A stretch of DNA of 23,264 bases. It comes from a virus. Below, in pieces: positions 15,703-22,556 of the stretch. The position numbers and the translations under genes were made by a program. Location: positions 1 through 23,264 of IMG/VR virus record IMGVR_UViG_3300020401_000099. One strand, written 5' to 3'. The notes beneath the pieces are model-generated. The model made no database searches, had not been told where the DNA came from, and saw only the letters and a program-made list of their open reading frames with translations. Numbering within the stretch: position 1 is the first letter of the stretch; every line of letters begins with the position of its first letter.

Positions 15703-16371
15703 TTATCTCCCAGATGTCCAAGGAACTATATGTTCTACTGTAATATCTCTTTGTAAATTATCAGCTTGTTTAGCTTGCACTAAATAACCTTGCATCATTT
15801 GTGTACTGCGTTTTGCTTCTGCCATGCCTTGATCACCTTTTATAATTGGCCCTGCCAACATAGAAGCTAAATGCCAAGACAAAGTAACAACAAATAATGG
15901 AGAAAACAATGATGGATCAGTAACAAATGATTGATATCTCAACATGGCATTTTCTTGATTTGTATATATTAATGATCCTTCTATTGCAAATTGTTGTGGA
16001 GTATATTGACCTGCAACTATTGTTGGTGCAAAATTAGCTGTTAAATTACCCGGAGTATCACCGGCAGACATTCTTGTAGCATAATCGTTTTGTGATGAAG
16101 GAGATATAACTGCAATAGGACTCATCATATCCGCAGGTGCTACATATGCATAATCCCATTGATCAAGAATATTTGTAGTTAATGCTAAATTTTGACGTTT
16201 TGCTGCAAAATTCCATGTGTGCATTTCCAATAAATTGTTTCGTGCTATTGGATAAAAGCGTGCAGCTTTTTCTGCTTGTGCTGATCCTTCTGGTGGATTA
16301 AGCGAAGCTATTGTTGCATCATCACCCAAGTGAGCTAGGGCAAGGTTGCAAATATCTACTTCAGTTGCCAT
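15703..16371 (-). CDS. Tail adaptor / tail tubular protein A, T7 gp11-like
   Basis: 222 residues (T7 gp11: 196). The N-terminus MATEVDICNLALAHLGDDA and the downstream AARFYPIARNNLLEMHTWNFA form the typical signature of the gp11/gp4-type adaptor family. These proteins form a dodecameric ring between portal and nozzle. The C-terminal half includes a helical AEAKRSTQMMQGYLVQAKQA segment. It is the first gene after the terminator at 16382-16419, with AGGAG six bases before the ATG directly next to the terminator U-tract. With no promoter element of its own, it probably depends on read-through. Confidence 0.93.
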   Translation of the reverse strand: MATEVDICNLALAHLGDDATIASLNPPEGSAQAEKAARFYPIARNNLLEMHTWNFAAKRQNLALTTNILDQWDYAYVAPADMMSPIAVISPSSQNDYATRMSAGDTPGNLTANFAPTIVAGQYTPQQFAIEGSLIYTNQENAMLRYQSFVTDPSLFSPLFVVTLSWHLASMLAGPIIKGDQGMAEAKRSTQMMQGYLVQAKQADNLQRDITVEHIVPWTSGR

Positions 16372-16381
16372 AACATCTCCT

Positions 16382-16419
16382 AAAAAAAAGGGAGGTTAGC
16401 AGTATTACTACTAGCCCCC
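16382..16419 (-). terminator. Intrinsic terminator after the head module
   Basis: On the minus strand a stem 5' arm GGGGGCTAGTAG (16419-16408) is followed by a five-base loop and the 3' arm CTGCTAACCTCCC (16402-16390). Eight T residues follow (16389-16382). The stem has about eleven pairs, with one G-U pair, one mismatch and one bulge. The position between head genes and the adaptor gene equals that of the T7 late terminator after gene 10, which allows capsid genes to be transcribed more than tail genes. Confidence 0.85.
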
Positions 16420-16444
16420 AGTAACAAAAATAAGAAAATAATGC

Positions 16445-16690
16445 CTACTTACTTGCTGATTCAAGTTGACTAATAAGAGTTTCTTTTGTTTGTCTTCTAT
16501 CTAGTTCAATACCGATAGTACGACCATAAACTTCGAGTTCGGCTTTTGTCATTGCTTGGTAATCAATAACATCAGACCCACCAACTATTTCAATATTGGT
16601 ATTTGGCTCTCCGTTGTATTCAAACTCTTCATCGGCTTCTCGCATGGATTGACCAACAAAGCACTTAATTTTAGCTCTGTAAATAGGCAT
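16445..16690 (-). CDS. Small head-module protein with SAP/LEM-like C-terminal helix pair
   Basis: 81 residues, no recognised named family. The first half (MPIYRAKIKCFVGQSMREAD, then EEFEYNGEPNTNIEIVGG) looks like a small beta unit. The last 35 residues (MTKAELEVYGRTIGIELDRR, then QTKETLISQLE) have the pattern of SAP/LEM/Rho-N-type helix-extended-helix segments: a leucine helix, a G-I-x-L turn and a second helix. Such tails occur in several small phage head proteins. It is the last gene before the terminator, 12 bases behind the decoration protein, with AAGGAG as ribosome-binding site. A head-completion or capsid-accessory role is inferred from place only. Confidence 0.7.
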   Translation of the reverse strand: MPIYRAKIKCFVGQSMREADEEFEYNGEPNTNIEIVGGSDVIDYQAMTKAELEVYGRTIGIELDRRQTKETLISQLESASK

Positions 16691-16702
16691 ACATTCTCCT
16701 TA

Positions 16703-17134
16703 TTAAACTACGGTAAAGCCAGAAGCATAGTACTTTTGACCATCACCAATTGTTTCTACTATATCAGCAGTAACTTTACCTGCATTCATAGTACCAACAA
16801 CTGTGTATCTAGCACCAAGATATCTCTGGCCTTTGCCGGCAATATCTGGATTTAGACGTACAACAATGTTCTTACCTAATGTAAGTGCTGCTGTAGCTAA
16901 TACTGCACTGCTACCAATAACGGTAGGTGTACCCAAGTTTGCAGCCGCACTAGTAATAACTTCAAAAGTTACGCTAGTACCGTTAGCAAATGCTTCGGTT
17001 AATGCAAAGTTCATGTACAAAGCCGTACCTTCACCTATGTCTCTAGCAACACCTAGATCAACAGTGTTAGTTGATACAGCAGTTGTTGTAACTGCTTGAT
17101 CTTCGCTTACTCTAAGTAATGCATCTGTAATCAT
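16703..17134 (-). CDS. Probable capsid decoration/cement protein, Bbp16-like
   Basis: 143 residues. The start (MITDALLRVSEDQAVTTTAV followed by STNTVDLG) and the pattern of short beta-strands through the whole length (ALYMNFALTEAF, TSVTFEVIT, NIVVRLNP, RYLGARYTVVG) resemble the Bbp16-type small capsid protein of Bordetella phage BPP-1. That protein sits on the capsid shell next to its major capsid protein Bbp17. Here too it is directly behind the Bbp17-like gene (27 bases between). AAAGGAG precedes the ATG. Base composition is clearly less AT-rich than in the tail genes, as expected for a high-copy structural protein. No signal peptide or Cys is present. Confidence 0.72.
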   Translation of the reverse strand: MITDALLRVSEDQAVTTTAVSTNTVDLGVARDIGEGTALYMNFALTEAFANGTSVTFEVITSAAANLGTPTVIGSSAVLATAALTLGKNIVVRLNPDIAGKGQRYLGARYTVVGTMNAGKVTADIVETIGDGQKYYASGFTVV

Positions 17135-17161
17135 TTTAGATCTCCTTTAATAAAATAAAAA

Positions 17162-18181
17162 TTAAACTACACGAGCTTCGTTGTTGATTAACGAATCAAC
17201 CTGTCTTATTGGAGTACCCAAGAATGATAAGTAGCTCTTAGCTGTTCCAAACTGTGATAAACCTTCTTGTATTTTTAAAACATTTTGTGATTTATCTAAT
17301 GCTGCGATAGACAATCCAGAATGAACTGTTCTGTTCATATAGAATGCTGCTCTACCCATAGCCATGTTTGGTATTCTGTAAGTTGCTCTTGCCATTAATT
17401 TGATAAGAGAAGTTGCAGCACTTGCTGATTGTGTACCAGTAACACCAAGTAAGTCAGAAATGTCAACATTGCAAATACGAACAACGTATCTCCAATCTTT
17501 AACAACTAAACCATTTTTCCACTGATAACGAGTAGCAAAAGCTTGTAATCTTGTACCGTCACTGTTGTATACAGTTTGCTCGCCAAGATCTTCGTGAGTT
17601 AAACCTGCTTTAGATCCTTTAGGGAAAGGACAATATACAGTTTGATCACCCCAAACAACTAGATATACAGAAGCGTTATCAGAACCTGATCCACCTGCAT
17701 CAAGAATGTTTACAGCATTATCAGCGGATAAGTCACCATATCTTGGTGCAAGTCCTAAAAATTTCTTAGGATCTGTTCCGGGGTTGCCATAGAACATTGT
17801 CTCAGCTTGAGTCTGGTTCATTGCTTCCAAGAACGCAGTGTCTTCAGATAAACGGAACTGTGCAGTGTTACCATTTAACATTGCTAAGTCTTTGTCTACT
17901 TCAGAACGTGCTTCAAGGATTGCACAGGCTTCATCAACTTGAGCAGTTGTTGATTTGCTGCCGGGAATACCTTGGTTTAATGCACGAAAATAAACTGATG
18001 GTAAACCAGTTCTAATAATTACACGTTCACCAGTAGGTAAATTACCTTCTTTAAAAACGCAATCATCTAATATTTCGTTGGTTTGAGATAGTAGCTCTGC
18101 AACGATGGGAACTCTACCGTCTGGGTCAGATCTTTTTGCCCAATCCGCTAGTGTTAAATTTGAGGTTGAGAGTGTAGCCAT
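17162..18181 (-). CDS. Major capsid protein, BPP-1 Bbp17-like
   Basis: 339 residues, the usual size for this branch of HK97-fold capsid proteins. Recognisable stretches are the N-terminal LSTSNLTLADWAKRSDPDGR, the VIIRTGLPSVYFRALNQGIP segment, and the region around ETMFYGNPGTDPKKFLGLAP. The NMAMGRAAFYMNRTVHSGLS stretch near the C-terminus also fits. It assembles on the scaffold encoded just upstream (11 bases between genes). AAGGAG is the ribosome-binding site. Codon use includes many C-ending codons (AAC, TTC, GAC), unlike the tail genes, in line with strong expression. It is not a T7 gp10-type protein, so the head module is of a different lineage from the tail genes. Confidence 0.9.
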   Translation of the reverse strand: MATLSTSNLTLADWAKRSDPDGRVPIVAELLSQTNEILDDCVFKEGNLPTGERVIIRTGLPSVYFRALNQGIPGSKSTTAQVDEACAILEARSEVDKDLAMLNGNTAQFRLSEDTAFLEAMNQTQAETMFYGNPGTDPKKFLGLAPRYGDLSADNAVNILDAGGSGSDNASVYLVVWGDQTVYCPFPKGSKAGLTHEDLGEQTVYNSDGTRLQAFATRYQWKNGLVVKDWRYVVRICNVDISDLLGVTGTQSASAATSLIKLMARATYRIPNMAMGRAAFYMNRTVHSGLSIAALDKSQNVLKIQEGLSQFGTAKSYLSFLGTPIRQVDSLINNEARVV

Positions 18182-18192
18182 TTAATAACTCC

Positions 18193-18876
18193 TTACTTGT
18201 TTTGCTGATTTGAATATAGTGCGTTAGCAATGCTGTTAAAATCTTTAGGATCTGCCCCTTCAGACATAGCACCTTCTGAATTACCAACATAACTGTCTTC
18301 ACTAATTGCCTTACCTGCTTTGTACATAAACCTGATTATCTCAGGGTGATTTCCAAAGCCTGTTTCATGCAGCAGCGACTTCAAAGAATCAGAACCAAAA
18401 GCATCGAGTGCAGTTTTAGCAACATTAAGATTTTCAGCTAAATTTTCACCGCCAAATTCTTTATCAGCTTGTGAATCATTAGCCCACTCAAGTTTTACTT
18501 GCTCTAGTACTTTGGCTTGTTTTGCCTGTATAACAGGTGCAACTTTGTCTAATACTTTTTGTGCAGCATCTTGTGGCAGGTCAAGCTCTTTAGCGACTTC
18601 ACCGAATGCAGTTACTACTTCGGGGTCGAGTTCAGAAGAATCGTCAGTAATTTTCGTATTGAACTCGTATGTCTCAGGTGCTCCTTGTGGTGCTTCCTGA
18701 TCGCTAGTTTCACTTTCAACAGCGGTTTCATCCGAAACTTGTTGATCCTGTACACTTTCAGCTTGCTGCTGTGTGTCAGTAGTTGCTTCAGTTGATTGCT
18801 CAGTTGTTGCGTCTACTGTCTGCTGCGAGTCACCTTCATTTGTTTGGTTGGCTTCCGTCATCAGCGTCTCTGACAT
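18193..18876 (-). CDS. Capsid scaffolding protein
   Basis: 227 residues, very acidic. Residues 1-70 are Gln/Thr/Glu/Ser-rich and probably disordered (TEQSTEATTDTQQQAESVQD). Residues about 80-160 are helical (VVTAFGEVAKELDLPQDAAQ), and a C-terminal helical part is likely to contact the coat. Composition, size and the position just before the major capsid gene are characteristic of scaffolding proteins, which shape the procapsid and then leave it. The start at 18876 lies inside the last 41 bases of the upstream Bbp19-like gene, with AAGGAG at the proper distance, so translation is probably coupled. Confidence 0.88.
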   Translation of the reverse strand: MSETLMTEANQTNEGDSQQTVDATTEQSTEATTDTQQQAESVQDQQVSDETAVESETSDQEAPQGAPETYEFNTKITDDSSELDPEVVTAFGEVAKELDLPQDAAQKVLDKVAPVIQAKQAKVLEQVKLEWANDSQADKEFGGENLAENLNVAKTALDAFGSDSLKSLLHETGFGNHPEIIRFMYKAGKAISEDSYVGNSEGAMSEGADPKDFNSIANALYSNQQNK

Positions 18877-19180
18877 TTTTTTGCTCCTTAATCATTGTCG
18901 GATACAGTTCTGGGCAGAGAGTGTGGACTTGGTTAAGGAGTTGCAAACCATAGTTTCTGTTACCTTCGCTAAATGACATTGCCATTGCGTTAGTGTTAAA
19001 CGATGATCGAAATACACCTGCCATTTCCAGAAGTCTCCAGACAAATCTGCGACCCCTCTTGCTGCTCATGAGCCATTTTATATCCGCTTCCTCGTTCTGT
19101 CGGTCAATTCTGTCTACAAACTTTTTATTGTCTTTAGATTTTTGTTGACCTTTAAGATCGAGAGGGTTATATTCGCTCAT
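18836..19180 (-). CDS. Bbp19-like conserved phage head protein
   Basis: 114 residues. The central block (RRFVWRLLEMAGVFRSSFN, then AMSFSEGNRNYGLQLLNQVH and PELYPTMIKEQ) matches the pattern of the Bbp19-type family found next to scaffold genes in BPP-1-like phages. The function is unknown. The N-terminus is charged (LKGQQKSKDNKKFVDRIDRQ). It is the first gene after promoter-like copy C and overlaps the scaffold gene by 41 bases. The ATG at 19180 has only a weak ribosome-binding site, but the leader is short and AT-rich. Confidence 0.78.
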   Translation of the reverse strand: MSEYNPLDLKGQQKSKDNKKFVDRIDRQNEEADIKWLMSSKRGRRFVWRLLEMAGVFRSSFNTNAMAMSFSEGNRNYGLQLLNQVHTLCPELYPTMIKEQKNVRDADDGSQPNK

Positions 19181-19207
19181 GCTTAAATATATCTAGTTAT
19201 AACTTGG

Positions 19208-19220
19208 TTACGGTCACACC
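19208..19220 (-). promoter_or_regulatory. Putative phage promoter element, copy C (GGTGTGACCGTAA)
   Basis: Identical to copy A over all 13 bases. It overlaps the last base of the stop codon of the 51-residue ORF and stands 27 bases before the Bbp19-like start. It would serve the head block, which ends at the terminator at 16382-16419. With its upstream flank it reads ATAGGTGTGAC, close to the TTAGGTGACAC core of the SP6 promoter. Confidence 0.62.
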
Positions 19221-19375
19221 TATTTTTGATTAGGATACATTTTTTTTGCAGTTTTTGCTGCGTTTTTAAAATCTTTAGCAGTTGGCCTACCCTTTTCACC
19301 TTTCTTTTTCATACGCTCGCCAGAACCTTCTTTAATTCTTTTGCGTTTTTTGTGGATATTTTCGTATAAACTCAT
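19220..19375 (-). CDS. Small basic protein with YENIHKKRKR motif (51 residues)
   Basis: ATG 19375-19373, stop TAG 19222-19220. The product starts MSLYENIHKKRKRIKEGSGE and continues with KKKGEKGRPTAKDFKNAAK, about one-third Lys/Arg. Very similar short proteins are common near head genes of marine phages; their function is unknown, and nucleic-acid binding is only suggested by charge. The start follows the previous stop after two bases, and the frame ends exactly at promoter-like copy C, so it closes the portal block. Confidence 0.72.
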   Translation of the reverse strand: MSLYENIHKKRKRIKEGSGERMKKKGEKGRPTAKDFKNAAKTAKKMYPNQK

Positions 19376-19377
19376 AA

Positions 19378-19515
19378 TTAATTATGATTTGAATTTGGAT
19401 AATACTTTTTAAGTAACTCTTTTTCTTTTTTTGTTAGTTCACCATAACCACCTACTTCAAGTTTTGTTTTTGCTTCAGCAGCTTTTTTCTTTTCTAGGTT
19501 TTTCATTAAGCCCAT
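19378..19515 (-). CDS. Small lysine-rich protein (45 residues), unknown
   Basis: ATG 19515-19513, stop TAA 19380-19378. The product (MGLMKNLEKKKAAEAKTKLE, then VGGYGELTKKEKELLKKYYP) is helical and charged, with a central GGYGEL turn. GGAGGT, a perfect ribosome-binding site, lies nine bases before the ATG inside the end of the preceding gene, and stop and start overlap as TAATG. No family recognised. The strong translation signal and tight packing support a real gene. Confidence 0.7.
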   Translation of the reverse strand: MGLMKNLEKKKAAEAKTKLEVGGYGELTKKEKELLKKYYPNSNHN

Positions 19516-19664
19516 TAGTTGTTACCTCCATAAAGTTTTTCTGCAAATTGTTCTAATTTAGATTTTTTTTTATTTTTCTTTTTGTTTGCTTCATCAGCGT
19601 TATGTTGTTCTATCATTTTGCGATACCTTACTTTGGCATCAGGTGATAAATTTTCAAATCCCAT
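19515..19664 (-). CDS. Small lysine-rich protein (49 residues), unknown
   Basis: ATG 19664-19662, stop TAA 19517-19515, overlapping the next start by one base. The product begins MGFENLSPDAKVRYRKMIEQ and contains an almost pure Lys/Asn run (KKKNKKKSK) before a helical end (LEQFAEKLYGG). GGGAG from the end of the upstream gene precedes the start. No family recognised. It is part of a run of three tiny basic proteins between the candidate head-accessory gene and the head block. Confidence 0.68.
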   Translation of the reverse strand: MGFENLSPDAKVRYRKMIEQHNADEANKKKNKKKSKLEQFAEKLYGGNN

Positions 19665-19666
19665 AG

Positions 19667-20041
19667 TTAACTCCCAGTTAAATAAGTACCTGTAGTAGGT
19701 GTAGTAACAGGCTGTGCTTTTGGTGGTGCAGATGCCTTGTTTCCATACAATCCTTGTGCTTGATCATTACTTAAATCTATAGGTTCAATAGCCATTGCAC
19801 ATATTTGTAACTCAACATTTTGTTCTACGCCATCTTTTTCTTGACTTTCCCTAACTGTTTTGACATATGCTTTTGCTTTTAGCATCATTTCAGTACCTGC
19901 TTCCGGTAGTTTTTCTATGCCTAATTTTTGTAATTCTTCTTTACCTAAAGATATACACAAACCGTAGCTATACATCGGCTCGTCAAACATTTCTTTACTG
20001 TCAATAGGTTGTGGGTCTTTTTTTAAATCAATTAAATCCAT
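19667..20041 (-). CDS. Conserved phage head-accessory protein, possible capsid-staple type
   Basis: 124 residues. The start MDLIDLKKDPQPIDSKEMFD is followed by the beta-type core YSYGLCISLGKEELQKLGIE, LPEAGTEMMLKAKAYVKTVR and VELQICAMAIEPID. The tail is Pro/Thr-rich and probably disordered (APPKAQPVTTPTTGTYLTGS). Short proteins with this MDLIDLK start and core occur beside portal genes in many podoviruses and are thought to clamp or staple the capsid. I cannot confirm that assignment from sequence alone. The ATG directly follows the portal stop codon, with GGAGGT in the last portal codons as ribosome-binding site, which suggests coupled translation. Confidence 0.72.
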   Translation of the reverse strand: MDLIDLKKDPQPIDSKEMFDEPMYSYGLCISLGKEELQKLGIEKLPEAGTEMMLKAKAYVKTVRESQEKDGVEQNVELQICAMAIEPIDLSNDQAQGLYGNKASAPPKAQPVTTPTTGTYLTGS

Positions 20042-21718
20042 TTATACCTCCAATGGTGATGGTGAATTGTAACCACTAAACTGGTTCATTATATCCATAG
20101 CATTACCTGAGTCTACTTTACCAAGTTTTGCCATGTTTTCTACTGCTTGTTGTTGTTGTTCTGCTTGTGCTGCTGCCTGTTGTGCCTGTGCTCTTTGTTG
20201 TCGTATCTTAGCTACAACTTGTCCGGGTACTATTAATGACGGATCAATGCCTAACATATCAGCATAACTATCTGCCCATGCATCAGAATCAAATTTATCA
20301 AGTACATCAGGCTTCATTTGTGCAATAGCACCCATTGTATTTGTATATCTATCAACACTATTTGTACCAATAGCACGTTGAGCTTGTGCCAACATAGATA
20401 CAAACTCTACATTTAATTCCATACCTTGCAATTCTTCTGGTGCAGGTGGCACTAAATCTGCTTCTATCATTCTGCTAAATGTAATATCTATTAACGGATC
20501 TAATAATTCGTTATGTAATCTTTCTAAAACAGGCCCTAACATAAGTAATTTTTCTTCGTGACGCTCTGCTACTTCTGTTGCAGTCATTCTTGTGTCCGTA
20601 GCATTGGCCAACATAAGAAACAAATCAGCATAAAAACTACCATTTATGCGTTGCCTTACGTCTTGTATGTCCATTAACAAATGTTGTAAATTTAAATTTA
20701 CGTTAAATGCTGTCTCAATTTTGCCTTGTTGCCCATCAATAAACGTAACGCCACCCGGTAAACTATCTACATCACGGTTCTTAAGGTAACTAGGTACTTG
20801 TAATGGTGGTTTAGTTTGGTAATCAATGCCTTGTGCCTTGCGTAATTGCTCATGCTGTAGCTGTTTTATGTCCCCTAATGCTTCCATACCCGGTGAATTA
20901 CCATAAATATCGCCACCAGATATACCCCATCTTGGTACAACTACAGGAAAATCTTTAAATCCACTTTCTCTTAGCACTTTATCTCCTTCACCACCTTGCT
21001 CGAAGTAACAAGATTTGTATGCCATGTTCATATTGTCTTTCTTACTAAAATCACGCTCTCTATCGTCTCTTGGTTCTATCGCATGAATTATTGTAATCCA
21101 TTGATCTAATGAACCTCTGTCGTGCAAGTTCTTAACAGACGTTGAACAATTGTTATATCCAAACTCTCTTACCGTTTCTCCTACTGTTTTTTGAAATTCT
21201 CTAAACAATGTATTAACTCTGCCTTGATAGTCTGTAGCAATTGCATATTCACCACACGTTACTGGGTAATGATGTATTGCGTTTTTCATGTCAGGTAAAA
21301 TAATTGACCCTGCCGTACCAAATGCTCCTAATTCTTCATAAATACTGTGTAATGTGCGATATGTATTTGATTTTGTAAACACTAATTGCATACGTTCTGT
21401 GACATCGTTTAGCCACATTTTTACTGGTGGATATTTATTTAATTCTGGATCAACTGTACCTAATCTAAACCAAGGTCTTGCAGGTGATGTTGCACCGGCC
21501 ATCATACCTGCACCTAACGTTCTTAATGCTCTTGTACCTGTATTGTCGTATATCGAGTTATGTCTTCTATGCCCTTTGTTTCTATCTTGTACAAAATAAC
21601 GTCCATTTCTTGGCAGTAAATATGTCGTTACTTCTTGCCAATGCGACCACCAAGTAGCCCTTTCTGATCGAAGGTGACCCCACCTTGTCAATAATTTACT
21701 TCTCTTGGTTTCGTACAT
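20042..21718 (-). CDS. Portal (head-tail connector) protein
   Basis: 558 residues (T7 gp8: 536). The opening YETKRSKLLTRWGHLRSERA followed by WWSHWQEVTTYLLPRNGRY, and the TGTRALRTLGAGMMAGATSP and RPWFRLG segments, are signatures of the podovirus head-to-tail connector family. The protein forms the dodecameric ring through which DNA is packaged and ejected. The region about 390-410 (MLANATDTRMTATEVAERHE) fits the conserved stem/helix part. The C-terminus (about 505-530) is a Gln/Ala-rich helix (RAQAQQAAAQAEQQQQAVEN), the probable crown or barrel extension. It lies three bases behind the small tail-proximal gene and is directly followed by the head-accessory gene. Confidence 0.94.
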   Translation of the reverse strand: MYETKRSKLLTRWGHLRSERATWWSHWQEVTTYLLPRNGRYFVQDRNKGHRRHNSIYDNTGTRALRTLGAGMMAGATSPARPWFRLGTVDPELNKYPPVKMWLNDVTERMQLVFTKSNTYRTLHSIYEELGAFGTAGSIILPDMKNAIHHYPVTCGEYAIATDYQGRVNTLFREFQKTVGETVREFGYNNCSTSVKNLHDRGSLDQWITIIHAIEPRDDRERDFSKKDNMNMAYKSCYFEQGGEGDKVLRESGFKDFPVVVPRWGISGGDIYGNSPGMEALGDIKQLQHEQLRKAQGIDYQTKPPLQVPSYLKNRDVDSLPGGVTFIDGQQGKIETAFNVNLNLQHLLMDIQDVRQRINGSFYADLFLMLANATDTRMTATEVAERHEEKLLMLGPVLERLHNELLDPLIDITFSRMIEADLVPPAPEELQGMELNVEFVSMLAQAQRAIGTNSVDRYTNTMGAIAQMKPDVLDKFDSDAWADSYADMLGIDPSLIVPGQVVAKIRQQRAQAQQAAAQAEQQQQAVENMAKLGKVDSGNAMDIMNQFSGYNSPSPLEV

Positions 21719-21721
21719 TGA

Positions 21722-22045
21722 TTAACCGCCTAATAAGGTGGATTTGCCTAGATTTAATTGATTTGGATCTACACCCATGTTGCCAGTAAGCATAGTACCT
21801 GCTGCACCACCTTTACCTGCTAGTACACTTTCGTCACCTATAGCACCAACATCTGCTGTCTGTCTGTTTGCTTTGTTGTACTCCATGTCAGCACGATCAG
21901 CTTCTGCTTTAGCTTGCTTTCTGGCATCCTCATTAGCTTGTCGTTGCATAGCTAATTGCTTTTTTTGTTGCTTTTTCTGTTGCTGCCCTTGGTAAATTTG
22001 ATAACCAGTGCTAGCAACTGCTGCTATAGCTGTCGTAATAGCCAT
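21722..22045 (-). CDS. Small virion-associated protein next to portal (107 residues)
   Basis: I place the start at ATG 22045, not the upstream in-frame ATG at 22084. AAGGAG (22058-22053) stands seven bases before 22045, and the upstream gene stops at 22047, one base away. The product starts with a short hydrophobic segment (MAITTAIAAVASTGYQIYQG), possibly a membrane or packing helix. A long Gln/Lys/Ala-rich charged helix follows (QQKKQQKKQLAMQRQANEDA), then a Gly-rich end with GGAAGTMLTGNMGVDP and GKSTLLGG. Small proteins with this LTG/LLGG ending are common beside portal genes in podoviruses and are thought to be tail or connector accessory factors. The function is not established here. Confidence 0.75.
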   Translation of the reverse strand: MAITTAIAAVASTGYQIYQGQQQKKQQKKQLAMQRQANEDARKQAKAEADRADMEYNKANRQTADVGAIGDESVLAGKGGAAGTMLTGNMGVDPNQLNLGKSTLLGG

Positions 22046-22046
22046 G

Positions 22047-22556
22047 TCATAGCTCCTTAGAAAAGATAATATCTTGTACACCATATTTTAATCTCGGTAG
22101 CATATGAGCCAAGGTGGTGCTTTCTTTGGCGTGCCATAACATAAGTTTGCATCCGAGCAATGTTGCGTGTTTTTCTGTCTCTTTTATTAACTTTAAACCA
22201 ACTCTGCCACCCCTGTGTTCTTTGCTAATAAACAACAAATCATTTTGGGCTAGTTTTAAATCGGCATAATGTAAATGATTAGTGACAAAATTAACAGAAT
22301 AACCAATTAACTTATCGTTTTGCCTAGCTGACAATATAAAAATAGTACCCATCTCTTCAGACTTACGGTACGTTTCTTCGTCTGGCTTTAGCACCATAAC
22401 GTGTTTGTTGCGTGCAATCTCTTCGTAATGCTCGTCAAACAATGTTTGGGCTTCTGCCAACATTTCGTCAACTGTGGCAAGTTTGATTTCCGTTTTGGAT
22501 ATCCTACTTTTGTCTACAGTAGCTGTACTATCAGTAGTTACGGTCACACTGGTCAT
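22047..22556 (-). CDS. GNAT-family N-acetyltransferase
   Basis: 169 residues from ATG 22556. The GNAT fold is visible: first strand and helix (EIKLATVDEMLAEAQTLFDE), central strands (GTIFILSARQNDKLIGYSVN), and strand 4 followed by the acetyl-CoA pyrophosphate loop (NDLLFISKEHRGGRVGLKLI, with R-G-G-R-V-G as the R/Q-x-x-G-x-G/A motif). Two further strands lie near the end (CKLMLWHAKE, YGVQDIIFSKEL). It would transfer an acetyl group from acetyl-CoA to an amine; the target is unknown. Acetyltransferases of this type are frequent in podovirus structural regions. The ATG lacks a clear ribosome-binding site, and promoter-like copy D lies inside codons 3-7, so the true start is uncertain. The first GNAT strand near residue 23 argues against the later ATG at codon 32. 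Confidence 0.82.
   Translation of the reverse strand: MTSVTVTTDSTATVDKSRISKTEIKLATVDEMLAEAQTLFDEHYEEIARNKHVMVLKPDEETYRKSEEMGTIFILSARQNDKLIGYSVNFVTNHLHYADLKLAQNDLLFISKEHRGGRVGLKLIKETEKHATLLGCKLMLWHAKESTTLAHMLPRLKYGVQDIIFSKEL
22053..22058 (-). promoter_or_regulatory. Ribosome-binding site deciding the start of the small portal-adjacent gene
   Basis: AAGGAG on the minus strand, inside the last codons of the acetyltransferase gene, lies seven bases before ATG 22045. The alternative ATG at 22084 has no comparable site and would overlap the acetyltransferase gene by 38 bases. Confidence 0.7.
22538..22550 (-). promoter_or_regulatory. Putative phage promoter element, copy D (AGTGTGACCGTAA)
   Basis: One base different from copies A and C. 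It stands at the head of the whole leftward block (acetyltransferase to the 51-residue ORF), but within codons 3-7 of the acetyltransferase frame rather than in front of it. It also lies 52 bases from the divergent terminase start. Confidence 0.5.

Noticed and set aside
13234-18181. Diversity-generating retroelement, prompted by the BPP-1-like head genes
   Set aside because: No reverse transcriptase, template repeat or variable repeat is visible in the window.
21722-22084. Longer version of the small portal-adjacent protein starting at 22084
   Set aside because: It would overlap the acetyltransferase gene by 38 bases without a ribosome-binding site, while ATG 22045 has AAGGAG at good distance.
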